Assembly (NCBI RefSeq): GCF_002954265.1
Contig: NZ_PPSL01000006.1
Span: 62,001 to 126,000 of the forward strand
Direction of reading: 5' to 3'
Length of the DNA stretch: 64,000 nt
Origin: Flavipsychrobacter stenotrophus
GTDB taxonomy: Bacteria > Bacteroidota > Bacteroidia > Chitinophagales > Chitinophagaceae
The stretch's first letter is position 1, and the number at the start of each line of letters is the position of its first letter. Both the position numbers and the translations under genes were made by a program. Below are positions 15,478 through 26,400 of the stretch, one piece after another. The notes beneath the pieces are model-generated. The model saw nothing but the letters and a program-made list of their open reading frames with translations, was not told where the DNA came from and ran no database searches.

Positions 15478-15982
15478 GCAAGAAACTAAAAGGCGTTCTG
15501 ATAATATTATCGGTAGGGATAGCGTCGTTCCTTTTCATGTATTTTGCAATAGCCTATAGACCACCTGTCCAAAAAACGGCTGGATATCTGTATGATGTGA
15601 GAGATTCCATAATGCAAGCGGCTGTTTGGAAAGTCATAAAAAATGATTCAAATATTAGCGTTCCGCCAAAAGAGATGCTTATGGCGAAGTAAATTACTAC
15701 AATGACTCGACCCACTTTATCAGCATGACGATGAAAGTAGGAGCAAACAAGGAATATCAATATACATTGATGTATTATGGAGATAGTGCTTTTCGAAGGA
15801 CAAGCACAGTATCAGAACTGTTTATTCATGATAGTCATGACCCAACAAGACCAACTAAGGAGAACCACAATTTGCTCTTTACGCCCAAAGAAGATACTAT
15901 ACTCATTAACGCATTTGAGCGGCATTTTATAGGTAAGCTGGATAAAGAATTGGAGATGGGGCATACGAAGGAGATAAAGTGA
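15474..15982 (+). pseudogene. Small membrane-anchored protein split by a one-base frameshift
   Basis: Frame 1 runs from ATG 15474 through one TM helix (VLIILSVGIASFLFMYFAIAY) to PPKEMLMAK and stops at 15692. From 15668 the -1 frame reads KRDAYGEVNYYNDSTHFISM and continues unbroken to 15982. Restoring one A in the AAAA run at 15668-15671 joins them into a single protein of about 170 residues that ends LEMGHTKEIK. The joint is not a canonical slippery site, so a deletion or sequencing error is more likely than programmed frameshifting. I do not recognise the family. Position between moeA (4-bp overlap) and moaC suggests co-transcription, not necessarily shared function. Confidence 0.75.
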
Positions 15983-16127
15983 TGTGGTGAAGTGGTGAAG
16001 TGGTTGTCTGAATCAGAATGGGCGCTTGATTTTGAAAGGTGTATTTAAAAAGAACTAGCGTGATGGCTGTTGTTCATAAGACACAATAGTGGAAGATAGA
16101 GGTGCGGCAAATGTGTTATTTACTTAC

Positions 16128-16135
16128 TAATTTTG
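16128..16135 (+). promoter_or_regulatory. Candidate -7 element before moaC
   Basis: TAATTTTG matches TAnnTTTG, 10 nt upstream of ATG 16145, suggesting moaC can be transcribed independently of moeA. Confidence 0.4.
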
Positions 16136-16144
16136 GATAACAAT

Positions 16145-16630
16145 ATGAGTGATCTTACCCACATAGATAATAAAGGCAGGGCTAACATGGTAGATGTTAG
16201 CGAGAAAGCTGTTACGAAACGTACTGCTACTGCACGCAGCATTGTGTACCTGCCTGATGTGATCATGCAGCAATTGACTGGCGGGGATATACAGACCAAG
16301 AAAGGTGCCGTATTTCAGACGGCGATAATTGCCGGTATAATGGCAGCCAAGAAAACGGGGGAATTAATACCACTTTGTCATCCGCTGGGGTTGGATAATT
16401 GCAACATAGATATACAGGTAAATGATGAAGATGAGGTGGTGATACTTTGCACGACAACTATTACGGCTAAGACGGGAATAGAAATGGAAGCATTGGTAGG
16501 TGCCAGTGTGGCTGCATTGACCATATACGACATGTGCAAGGCTATGAGCCACGACATAGTAATAAAGGAAACCAAACTGATAGAAAAAACAGGAGGCAAG
16601 AGTGATTTCAGGAGAGACTACCAGGATTAA
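16145..16630 (+). CDS. moaC: Cyclic pyranopterin monophosphate synthase MoaC
   Basis: A 161-residue protein; ATG 16145 (MSDLTHIDNKGRANMVDV) is preferred to the upstream TTG 16133, which lies in a promoter-like element. Signature blocks are AGIMAAKKTGELIPLCHPLGL, GIEMEALVGASVAALTIYDMCKA and the final GGKSDF. These contain the catalytic Lys and Asp of MoaC. The enzyme converts the MoaA product to cyclic pyranopterin monophosphate, the first stable intermediate of Moco synthesis. Its 3' end overlaps mobA by 29 bp. moaA, moaD and moaE are not in this window. Confidence 0.95.
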   Translation: MSDLTHIDNKGRANMVDVSEKAVTKRTATARSIVYLPDVIMQQLTGGDIQTKKGAVFQTAIIAGIMAAKKTGELIPLCHPLGLDNCNIDIQVNDEDEVVILCTTTITAKTGIEMEALVGASVAALTIYDMCKAMSHDIVIKETKLIEKTGGKSDFRRDYQD

Positions 16631-17219
16631 GGGCCTTGTATTGGCAGGCGGCAAAAGCGTGCGCATGGGGCAGGACAAGGGGATGATGCTGTGGCATGGT
16701 GTACCTCAGCGATACTACATGGCTGACATGCTCAATAGCATCTGTGACGAGGTGTTTATATCATGCAGAGCGGACCAGGTGTCAGAGATGGATCATAATT
16801 ATTCAACCCTTACAGACAATCCTGAATATGTAGGTTCGGGGCCAACAGCTGCTATACTGAGCGCATTTGAAAAATACCCCGATGCCACATGGCTGATAGT
16901 GGCCTGCGATCTGCCACTACTTAATACTGCTACTCTTCAATACCTTATAGAAAACAGGAATGCTAATTCTATCGCTACTACTTTTGAAAGCCCACATGAC
17001 AGACTGCCGGAGCCATTGATAACCATATGGGAGCCCGCGAGTTATAAGATCCTCAAAGCCAAGCTGGCCGAAGGTTTTAAGTGTCCCAGGAAAGTGTTGA
17101 TCAATAATCCGTCTACGATATTAAAACCACCCTACCCTGCTGCATTGACCAACTCCAACACTCCCGAAGACGTAGAAAAAGTAAATACTATTTTAGGCAG
17201 CCAAACTACATCTATATAA
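16602..17219 (+). CDS. mobA: Molybdenum cofactor guanylyltransferase MobA-like
   Basis: A 205-residue nucleotidyltransferase. The N-terminal GTP-binding loop is LVLAGGKSVRMGQDKG (residues 12-27). The catalytic Asp-containing ACDLPLL and a PEPL motif follow. It probably starts at GTG 16602; no ATG precedes the loop, so the start is uncertain by several codons. It overlaps moaC by 29 bp and abuts the next gene through a TAATG junction. MobA-family proteins add GMP to Moco to make the bis-MGD form or, in other branches, act on related cofactors. Given the neighbours, Moco is the likely substrate. Confidence 0.88.
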   Translation: MISGETTRIKGLVLAGGKSVRMGQDKGMMLWHGVPQRYYMADMLNSICDEVFISCRADQVSEMDHNYSTLTDNPEYVGSGPTAAILSAFEKYPDATWLIVACDLPLLNTATLQYLIENRNANSIATTFESPHDRLPEPLITIWEPASYKILKAKLAEGFKCPRKVLINNPSTILKPPYPAALTNSNTPEDVEKVNTILGSQTTSI

Positions 17220-18262
17220 TGCAACAGGATCTTTCGCGCTATAGTTGCCAGATAAACTTGCCGGGGTTTGGAGCAACTACGCAGCAATTGCTGCAGAAAG
17301 CAAGGGTGCTTATTGTAGGTGCAGGTGGACTGGGTTGCCCTGCTGCACAATACATTGTAGCTGCCGGCGTAGGCACTGTGGGCATCGCGGACTATGATGT
17401 AATATCAGCAGGCAACCTGCACAGGCAGATATTGTACAAAAGTAATGAGGTGGGTTTGAAAAAGGCTGAAATAGCCTGTCAATCACTGAGGCAACAAAAC
17501 CCTGGCATTAATGTAGTTATGCACGATATCAGGATAACCGATGAAAATGTAATGGAGGTTATCAGGAGATACGATCTTGTACTGGACGGCACCGACAATT
17601 TTGAGACCCGCTACCTGCTTAATGACGCCTGTGTACTATGGGGCATACCGCTGATACAAGGCGCTATCTACCAGTATGAAGGCCACGTAGCCATATGGAA
17701 TGCACCTAATGCTGACGGAACACGCAGCCCACACTATAGAGATATTTTTCCGCAAGTAAATGCTGCGCAGGTACCGAACTGCACTGAAGGCGGCGTATTC
17801 CCTACCCTTGCTGGAATAATAGGCTCTATGATGGCCAATGAAACATTGAAATGCATAACTCAAGCAGGTGAAACACTTATTGGCAAGATGCTGGTATTTG
17901 ATGCGCTGACTCTGCAAAGCAGGATAGTGAAAACAGGTACAGTAAGTAAGTTTGTAATCAACGGCTTAGCAGCAGCAACAAAGGTCAACACCTTATCTCA
18001 TGAGCAACTTAGGGCCAATGGCTCCAGCTACTTGCTGGTAGACGTTCGCGGCAAAGACGAACATAATGCATTTAACATAGGCGGCATAAACATTCCTGTT
18101 GAGCACATCGCCGCTATAAAGGAACACCTGTTAGGCAATAAACGAATAGTACTCTATTGTGCATCGGGCAGGCGCAGTGCAGAAGGCGCAAAAGCCATAA
18201 AGACTCTGTTTAATGCAGAAGTGTATTCGCTGGAGGGCGGAATAAAGGATTTGCAGAAATAA
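17219..18262 (+). CDS. MoeB/ThiF-type adenylyltransferase fused to rhodanese domain
   Basis: A 347-residue protein. Residues 1-240 are an E1-like ThiF domain: nucleotide loop VLIVGAGGLGCPAAQY, Asp-containing LVLDGTDNFETR and catalytic-Cys region AQVPNCTEGGVF. Residues about 250-347 form a rhodanese domain (LLVDVRGKDEHNAFNIGG) with active-site Cys in VLYCASGRRSAEG. It activates the C-terminus of a ubiquitin-like sulfur carrier (MoaD or ThiS) and may supply sulfur through the rhodanese Cys. The two zinc-binding CxxC pairs of E. coli MoeB are absent: the first site reads SPHYRDIFP. The start codon overlaps the mobA stop. Confidence 0.9.
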   Translation: MQQDLSRYSCQINLPGFGATTQQLLQKARVLIVGAGGLGCPAAQYIVAAGVGTVGIADYDVISAGNLHRQILYKSNEVGLKKAEIACQSLRQQNPGINVVMHDIRITDENVMEVIRRYDLVLDGTDNFETRYLLNDACVLWGIPLIQGAIYQYEGHVAIWNAPNADGTRSPHYRDIFPQVNAAQVPNCTEGGVFPTLAGIIGSMMANETLKCITQAGETLIGKMLVFDALTLQSRIVKTGTVSKFVINGLAAATKVNTLSHEQLRANGSSYLLVDVRGKDEHNAFNIGGINIPVEHIAAIKEHLLGNKRIVLYCASGRRSAEGAKAIKTLFNAEVYSLEGGIKDLQK

Positions 18263-18268
18263 ACATAG

Positions 18269-18970
18269 CTAATTTACTTCGACAACTTGGCTTGCTTTTA
18301 AATTGGATAATGTTATTAATCCACCAGTGGCAATAATAGCACCGCCAACAAAAGGAAAACCAGCGCCAACCAAATCAGATACATTGGAAGAAAACAAAAA
18401 AGGCAAACAATAAAGCATACTTGCTATTCCGGCAATAATAGCAGTATAAGAACTGGCCTTTAAAAATGATGTCATAAAATGTGCTTTAGTAGTAGAAGGA
18501 ACATAATTAAAAACTAAATTTCTAAGCGCTGTAATGTCGCAGTGTGCGTATTCTTCAATGCTCCAGGAGCTAATTGGCATGCATTTGCTGCCCCTTAAAA
18601 AATCTCTATAAAATGTAACCGACAGCTCAGGTAGGAGGAATGCACCAAATAAAAAAATTACAAAACTGGGAATAGAGTAATTGCCATTGCCGATCATAAA
18701 TGCCTGCATTCTTATTTCGTCAACAGGTGTCATTTTAAAATTGAGTAGGACATGTTTAAGATCGTGGCTTTCATATTTCGGCACCAGGCTGAGCTTATTA
18801 TCTTCAAGACAATCTGCAATATCTTTACCCAAAGTACCTTCGGGTAAACCTCGTAACCTGGCAACCTTCAGGGTGCATAGTTTTGTATCGCTAAACTGTT
18901 CGATCATCCATACCGACAGTCGAAATGATCTCTTTATGATAAAACGGGCGGTATGCTGCAGAGCATTCAT
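18269..18970 (-). CDS. Coq4-like domain membrane protein
   Basis: A 233-residue protein. Residues 40-105 resemble Coq4 (LPEGTLGKDIADCL, then ESHDLKHVLLNFKMTPVDEI), with an intact HDxxH-x11-E motif (HDLKH with a Glu 12 residues later), the metal-binding signature of Coq4. QAFMIGNGNYS follows, as in the family. Hydrophobic segments lie at about 107-122 and in the C-terminal third (YTAIIAGIASMLYCL, FVGGAIIATGGLITL), not typical of Coq4. Coq4 organises ubiquinone biosynthesis in other bacteria and mitochondria, whereas Bacteroidota generally use menaquinone, so the substrate here is unclear. It is convergent with the Moco cluster, 6 bp from its stop. Confidence 0.7.
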   Translation of the reverse strand: MNALQHTARFIIKRSFRLSVWMIEQFSDTKLCTLKVARLRGLPEGTLGKDIADCLEDNKLSLVPKYESHDLKHVLLNFKMTPVDEIRMQAFMIGNGNYSIPSFVIFLFGAFLLPELSVTFYRDFLRGSKCMPISSWSIEEYAHCDITALRNLVFNYVPSTTKAHFMTSFLKASSYTAIIAGIASMLYCLPFLFSSNVSDLVGAGFPFVGGAIIATGGLITLSNLKASQVVEVN

Positions 18971-19040
18971 AATAATATCGTGAGTCTACCAGCTAAGTTA
19001 ATCATAATGTTATTAGATATCACCACTGTCAGACATAAAG

Positions 19041-19070
19041 AAAAAAGGATGGATCAATGACCCATCCTTT
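19041..19070 (-). terminator. Terminator of the kynureninase gene
   Basis: On the minus strand, AAAGGATGG, a loop and CCATCCTTTTTT form a hairpin with a T run, 18 nt after the stop at 19089. Confidence 0.8.
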
Positions 19071-19088
19071 AATTCTTCCTGCATCAAT

Positions 19089-20348
19089 CTATATACTGCT
19101 CATTATTTCATAGAGCATATATACGTCTTCGAATGTATTGTACAATGGTACAGGAGCTACACGAATAACGTTAGGCTCTCTCCAGTCTGCGATCACGCCG
19201 TTGGCAGTGAGTGTATCAAATATTTCGCGGCCTCTATCAGCAAACAACATAGATAATTGGCAGCCTCTTTGTTCGGGATCTGAAGGGGTGATGATCTCGA
19301 AAGACAAGTTGGTCAATTTCTTCAACAGGAATTCGAGATAGCCGGTAAGCCTTCTGCTCTTTTCCTGCAATTCCTTCATTCCTGCTTTATCAAAAATATC
19401 GAGCGATGCATTGTGTGCAACCATGTTGAATACAGGCGCATTGCTCATCTGCCAGCTGGCAGCACCCTTTTGAGGAATGAAGCCCTTCTGCATTTTAAAG
19501 CGAGTCTTTTCTTCATTGCCCCACCAGCCGGCAAGACGGAAGAAGTAAGGGTCGTTGCCATACTTTTCGTGTACATAAACACCGCCTACACCACCGGGAC
19601 CTGAATTAAGATATTTGTAAGAGCACCAGCAGGCAAAATCTACATGCCAGTCGTGCAAATGCAATGGAATATTACCCACAGCGTGAGCCAGGTCGAAACC
19701 TGCATAAGCACCTACTGCATGGGCTGCCGCTGTGATCTTATTGATATCGAAATACTGTCCTGTGTAGTAGTTCACTCCGCCCATTATCACTACAGCAAGC
19801 GAATCTCCTGCGTGGGCAATGGCATCGAGAATATCTGACTCCTCTATTGTATGCGCACCTTCTCTCGGAGCGATCTCTATTATGGCATCATATGGATCAA
19901 AACCATGCATTCTTACCTGCGTTTCCATAGCGTACTGATCTGATGGAAATGCGCCTGCTTCCATTAATATTTTATACCTGCCATTCTGGGGACGGTAAAA
20001 TGAAAGTAATAGTAAATGCAGGTTGACAGTAAGTGTATTCATTGCTACTACTTCATCCTTGACAGCACCAACGATCTTTGCCAGGCGTTCGGCGAAGAAT
20101 TTGTGGTAAGACAACCAAGGCATCGCGGCATTAAAATGCCCTTCTACCCCGTGCTTAGCCCAGTCTTCCAACTCTTTCTGCATAAGGTAGCTGACCATCT
20201 TGGGCTGCAAACCAAGTGAATTTCCACAGAAGTAATAGACATCCCTGCCCTCGTGCTGCGGAAAATGAAAACGCTCCCTGAAAGGGAACAATATATCTGT
20301 CTGATCCAGTCCTTGTGCGTACTCTAAAGAAGCTTCAAAAGAAGACAT
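19089..20348 (-). CDS. kynU: Kynureninase
   Basis: A 419-residue PLP enzyme. ATG 20348 (MSSFEASLEYAQGLDQTD) fits the family; the frame continues upstream to 20477 through the promoter. Signature parts are YYFCGNSLGLQPK, WLSYHKFFAERLAKIVGA, the PLP-contact region DLAHAVGN, the Schiff-base Lys in WCSYKYLNSGPGGVGG, and a C-terminal NVIRVAPVPLYNTFEDV. It cleaves L-kynurenine or 3-hydroxykynurenine to anthranilate or 3-hydroxyanthranilate plus alanine, in tryptophan breakdown or NAD synthesis. No other kynurenine-pathway gene lies in the window, so it stands alone here. Single-gene transcript, with a -7 element at 20366 and a terminator downstream. Confidence 0.95.
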   Translation of the reverse strand: MSSFEASLEYAQGLDQTDILFPFRERFHFPQHEGRDVYYFCGNSLGLQPKMVSYLMQKELEDWAKHGVEGHFNAAMPWLSYHKFFAERLAKIVGAVKDEVVAMNTLTVNLHLLLLSFYRPQNGRYKILMEAGAFPSDQYAMETQVRMHGFDPYDAIIEIAPREGAHTIEESDILDAIAHAGDSLAVVIMGGVNYYTGQYFDINKITAAAHAVGAYAGFDLAHAVGNIPLHLHDWHVDFACWCSYKYLNSGPGGVGGVYVHEKYGNDPYFFRLAGWWGNEEKTRFKMQKGFIPQKGAASWQMSNAPVFNMVAHNASLDIFDKAGMKELQEKSRRLTGYLEFLLKKLTNLSFEIITPSDPEQRGCQLSMLFADRGREIFDTLTANGVIADWREPNVIRVAPVPLYNTFEDVYMLYEIMSSI

Positions 20349-20365
20349 GAGCGAAAATATTTTTG

Positions 20366-20373
20366 CAAAAGTA
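20366..20373 (-). promoter_or_regulatory. -7 element for kynureninase
   Basis: TACTTTTG on the minus strand, 17 nt before ATG 20348, supporting that start over longer ones. Confidence 0.45.
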
Positions 20374-20415
20374 ACATCTTGGGAGATATAATAGTAACTG
20401 TATAACAACAAGCAC

Positions 20416-20451
20416 AAAAAAAGGACACCTGCTGGCGCAGGTGTCCTTTTT
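20416..20451 (-). terminator. Terminator of the giant surface-protein gene
   Basis: GGACACCTGC, a GCCA loop and GCAGGTGTCC followed by TTTTTTT on the minus strand. It lies 23 nt past the stop at 20474, between the giant gene and kynU. Confidence 0.9.
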
Positions 20452-20473
20452 GAACAACTCAAAACACTAATTA

Positions 20474-23400
20474 TCAATCCATTTTCACCAGACGTTCTGT
20501 TTTGAGTAACGTATCATTCAGATCATAGATCATGATAATATATACACCGCTTGACAGATTGTCAACTGAAAGTTCATGAGCATCAGATTGTGTCATCACT
20601 AACTTACCGTCAGGTGTGAACAATTTCACATTAACAGGAACTAACGCTTTAATGCTGATCCTATTGGTAGCAGGATTAGGGAAAACAGTTACATTACTAT
20701 TGTCAGCACCCAATTCTACACCATTACCAGTCGGATCTTCCTTAGCACCGCAGTTATTGACAGTTATTGCTTTCGTAGCAGAGCAACTACCTATTGAGTA
20801 GGTGACATTTACCGTACCGGCAGACAGACCCGTAACCGTAGCCGCCGTTCCCGACCCACTTATCGTAGCCCTGATAGGATTACTCACTGTCCACGTTCCG
20901 CCTGAATAACCATCTGCAACAACTATAGTAGCACCTGTACATACGCTTCCCGCCCCTGAAACTGCCGTCGGCGTTGGACTAACTGTAAATGGCACTGAAA
21001 CAATACACGACCCTATCGAATATTTGATAGTAGTAGTACCTGCACCCATTCCAGTAAGTACACCTGACGGAGATATTGTACTGCTTGTGTATACCGTACT
21101 GCTCCATACTCCGCCCGGCACAGCATTCGAAAGGGTAAGTACTGTACCCGCACATACCGGACCAATGGCCGCAAGCGGAGCCGGATTTACATTCACTGTG
21201 ATCGCCTTAGTGCTGTAACAGCTGCCAAGTGCATAGGTAATGACAGCGCTACCAGCGCCTGTACCTGTAACCACACCACTATAAACAGACCCTGAAACTG
21301 ATGCCACTACACCATCAGATATGGTCCATGTTCCACCACCTTGACTATTTGAAAGGGTTACTGACGAACCCTGGCACAACACTCCGTTGCCAGTTATAGG
21401 ACCCGGTGTAGGTAAAACCGTAAACATAGTAGATGCGATACAACTACCAATACCATACCTAATGATTGATGAACCCGCAGCCAGTGCTGTAATAACACCT
21501 GATGATGATATTGTACTGCTGGTGTAGGTAGAGCTACTCCAGGTACCACCTGCAACTGTGTTAGACAACGAAACTACTGTACCCGCACATACAGGCGGCA
21601 ATACCGGCAACGGATCAGGAGCTACAGATACTGTGACACTTTTGATACTGTAACAACTACCAATTGCATAGGTGATATTAGCGGTGCCGGCAGATGCACC
21701 TTGAAGGACTGTTGATATACCAGTGCCTGCCAGAGTAGCTACACCAGGGTTACTACTAGTCCATACACCGCCAGTCGTACCATTATAAATAGTCACTGCT
21801 GCACCAATACATATTGAACCAGATCCGTTTATAGCACCCGGGGTGGTATTTACGTTAAACGTTGCTGAAGATGCACAACTGCCCAGTGTATAACTGATTG
21901 TCACCCCTCCATATGGAGAAAGACTGGTCAAAACACCTGCAGATGTTATTGTAGCCCTTGTTGGCTGAGAAGTGCTCCATACGCCGCCAGCAACAGCATT
22001 AGAAAGGCTTACAGTTGTACCAACACACATATTAGGTATTGATGCAAGTGGCCCGGGAGCTGTGTTGACTGTCACAGGCTTAGTTACAGCACAACTACCT
22101 ATTGCATAGGTAACAGTTGTAGTACCGGCAGAAATACCGGAAACCATAATTGGTGCTGTAGAAGTAACGCTTGCTATTGTAGCATCAGCAGTACTCCAGG
22201 TACCACCTGCAGTAGCATCAGCAAATGTTGTGGCTGAACCTGCGCAAATTGCCGCACTTGTGCCGGTTATAGCCACAGGTGTAGGGCTAACAGTAAACAA
22301 AACAGTAGAGCGGCATGAACCTATTGAGTAGCTTATAGTTGCAACCCCTGCACTTAAAGCACGTACACTACCATTTGTAGATACTGTAGCTTTTGTTGGA
22401 GCAGAGCTAGACCATACACCACCATCTACGGTATTTGTAAGTGTAATGATTGTACCAACACAAACCGGAGCAGGCGTTGACATTGCAGCAGGTGCAGCGT
22501 TAACGACAACCGGACGGGTTACGAAGCAACCATTGGCAATTGTGTAAGTAACTGTAGCAGTACCCGCAGCAATACCAGTCACTACACGTGTAGCAGGATT
22601 AATAGTTGCGAAGCCGCTTCCGTTATCGCTCCATGTACCGCCTGTAGTAGCATCAGCAAGAGTTGTTATTGCACCCTGGCATATTGTATTAATACCAGTA
22701 ATAGCAGCAGGCGAACTCAACACTGTAAGTGGATAAGTTCTTGTGCCACTGCAATTAGTAAATGTAATTGTGACAGTACCTGCAGTAACGCCGGTAACAA
22801 CGCCGTTAGAGGCGTTAACACTCACCTTAGTATTACTTGCGCTCCACACACCGCTTGTAGCGGTATTAGATAGCGCAATTGCAGCACCAACGCAAAGAGT
22901 AGTAGGGCCACTGATTGCTGAAGGAATAGTGTTTACACTCATATTCTTCGTTGCAGTAAAACTTCCACAACCATTTGTAAGTGTGTAAGAAATAACAGCA
23001 CTACCGTCAGACAGGCCTGTAACAGTGCCTGCAGTAACAATAGCTACAGCATCATTGCTCGTTGCCCACACACCACCACCAGCAGCTACAGACAATGAAA
23101 CAGGTGAGCCGCAAATTGAAGACGCGCCTGTGATCACTGTAGTATCTAATGCTGTGTTAACTGTTATATCGTGCACTGCATTACCTACACCACAACCACC
23201 GGTAAGTGAGTAAGAAATAGTAGCAGAACCGCCTGTAACACCGTAAACAATGCCTGATGCATCAACAGTAGCTACAGCTTCGTTGCTGCTGCTCCATGTA
23301 CCACCTGCAAATGTTGCGCTCAAATTTACTGAACCGCCAACGCAGGTAGCCAAAGGACCTTCTATACCTACACCGCCATTATATATCTGCGAGATCTCAC

Positions 23401-26400
23401 CACTGGTAAGTGCGCGATTATAAACAGCAATGTCATCAATTAGGCCGTTGAATGAATGTGAAAATGCCACGTCACTTGCAAACACAGCGCCTACGGTAAA
23501 CTGGGTAGGTACTGTATTAAGACCCGGCAAATTGTAATACGGATTAAGTGTATCATTAGCAAGATTACCATTCTTGTATATAAATAACTTGTTGCCTTTA
23601 TTTACAACTACAACATTTGTCCAGGTACTTAGCGCATTACTATTTGCACTACCCTTGTCATAACACTTAGCCCAGAGATAGTATCCTGTAGGATCTGTAA
23701 ACAATGAGAAATTCTGGTTACAAGTACTTGAATAACTGTTATCAGTAGAGAACAAGACTGAGTTACTGGCTGAAGAGGCATTATTGTACCATACAGAATA
23801 TGTTCTGTCGCTATTGCCGGCAGGGAAAGAAGGATAATCCTTTCTCATTGTCTGACCTGAACCATTAAAGCTGGCTGCACCATTAGACATACCAAACCTG
23901 TCGGTAGAGAAAGTGACACCACCCACATTTGTAAGGTCATTACCATTACCGGAGATATCCTGTCCGCTATTTTCGAACGGATACCATGCCACAAGACCTG
24001 AAGCAGGCATATAGCAAGGCACACCCGCAGGTGCATTCACCGTGAATGACAACGTTGTATTGGAAACAGCGCAATAATTAGAAACATAGTAAGCGATAGT
24101 AGCACTACCCGGTGCAATTGCTGTAACAACACCGGAAGCATCAACGTCTGCAACAGCAGTATTGTCGCTGCTCCATGTACCACCCGCAACTGATGCAGTC
24201 AATGTAACGCTGGCACCAGTTACCGCAGAAGTGGAACCAGATATAGACCCTGCATCAGGCAGGCCTGTTACAGTAACCGTTTTGGTAGCATAAGTGTTAC
24301 CGCAAGAGTTACTTACTGAGTAGGTAATAGTTGCTGTACCAGCTGTAACTGCTTCTAAATATCCAAAGTCTATAAAACCATTATTTGTAGACCAGGTGAA
24401 GCCAGAGTTATCACCGTCTGACGAATAATAGGTATATAGCGCACTTGCACAAATGGAATCAGGACCAGAAATAGTGCCTGCATTTGGTGAAGGATTAACA
24501 GTAACATCACGGCCATCTCCTGCTGAACCGCAGGCATTGGTAGTATTATAAGATATAGTTACCGTTCCTGCACTTACCCCAAGTACGTTACCATAAGCAT
24601 CAACAGCTGCTATAGATGAGTTAGTAGAACTCCAGCTACCAGTGCCTGGAGCATAAAGGCTAACAGATGCATATTCACTGCTACCAGGACAAAGGTCTAA
24701 CATACCACCAACTGTAACGTGAGGCAATGACAGAATAGTAAGATCGTACGTTGCAGTAGAAGAGGTACCGCAAGCATTAGTTACGGTATAAGAGATCGTT
24801 GCAGGTCCTTCTGCATGACCACCTACAAGGCCTGTGTTTACATCTACAGTAGCTACTGATGTATTAGAGCTAACCCACATACCCATCATGTCACCTGTTG
24901 ATGCAAAATTGGTTGTTGTACCCTCACACAGTTCATTGCCACCAAACACTGGAGCTATTGTACCAGCATTTGCTGCCGGATTGATAGTAACCGAATGAGT
25001 AGCCGTTGCAGCACCGCAACCAGTTGTAACTGCGTAAGAAATTGTAGCACTACCTGATGATACAGGAGTTACAACACCTGCATCGTCCACTAAAGCAACA
25101 CTTGTATTGTCGCTGCTCCATGTACCACCAACGGCACTAGCTGTTAAACTTATTGTATTGCCAACACAGGCATCTGAAGATCCAGTAACAACCAGAGTTC
25201 CCGCTGAATACATCTGTGCTATCTCGTCAGCAGTAAGCGGACGGTTATAAATTGATATATCATCAATTTGTCCATTTGCATACCAGCCATTATAATCAGA
25301 CCATTTACCAATGTGCAGGTGATCTAAAACTACCCTGCTGAAGCCGGTAAGGTCTGTAGATTGCAATACACCATTTATATACAATTTCTTTGTGTTAGTA
25401 GCAGTATCTAGCGTAGTCACAATATTGTACCATGCACCGGCTATAGCACCATCGTAAATACCGGCATCAGCCAGAAATTGGCTATAATAATCTGAATACA
25501 TACCAGAGCCTTCGCCTGTGCCTGAGTTATACAATAATGACAAACCGTACAATCCTGACAGATCGGTCATTTTGCACCATGTAGACATAGTTAATCCTGC
25601 AACTGTATTTAGATCAATAGGTGTAGCGATAGCGGCATCAACAAAGTGCCATGTACCATCAAAATCATAGGCACTATTCGTATTGCCAAATCTGTCGGTA
25701 GCATCAGTAGCACCATAGTTAACACCACTATTACCATTGCCGCTATAGTCATAAGCGTTACCTGCAAAAGGATACCATGCCACAAGGCCCGAAGCAGGCA
25801 TATAGCAAGGTACAGAAGCAGGAACTGCAACCGTTAAAGCCATTGTATCGGTTGAAGTGCCACAACCAGTTGTTACTGTGTAAGAAATAGTTGCATGCCC
25901 CGGGACAACAGTTGTAACGACACCTGATGCATTTACATTTGCAACAGCAACGTTATCGCTGTTCCATGTACCACCATTAACGTTAGTTGACAAAATTGCT
26001 GAGTCACCTATATTAACAGACGAAGAACCTGAGATAGCAAGTGGTGTATTCGATGCAAACATCTGTGCGATCTCATCAGCATTAAGCGCACGGTTATAAA
26101 TTGATATATCATCAATTTGTCCATTTGCGAACCAGCCATTGTAATCAGACCATTTACCAATGTGAATATGATCTAAAACTACCCTGCTGAAGCCGGTAAG
26201 GTCTGTAGCTTGTAACACACCATTTATATACAATTTCTTCGAGTTAGTAGCAGTATCGAGTGTAGTCACAATATTGTACCATGTACCCGCTGTTGCACCA
26301 TCATAGATACCCGCATCAGCAAGGAAACGGCCATAATAATCGGAATACATACCAGTACCTTCGCCTGTACCTGAGTTATACAACAATGATAAACCATACA

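Noticed and set aside
15668-15674. Programmed -1 frameshift in the split gene
   Set aside because: The sequence lacks a canonical X_XXY_YYZ heptamer and there is no clear stimulatory stem-loop, so a deletion is more likely.
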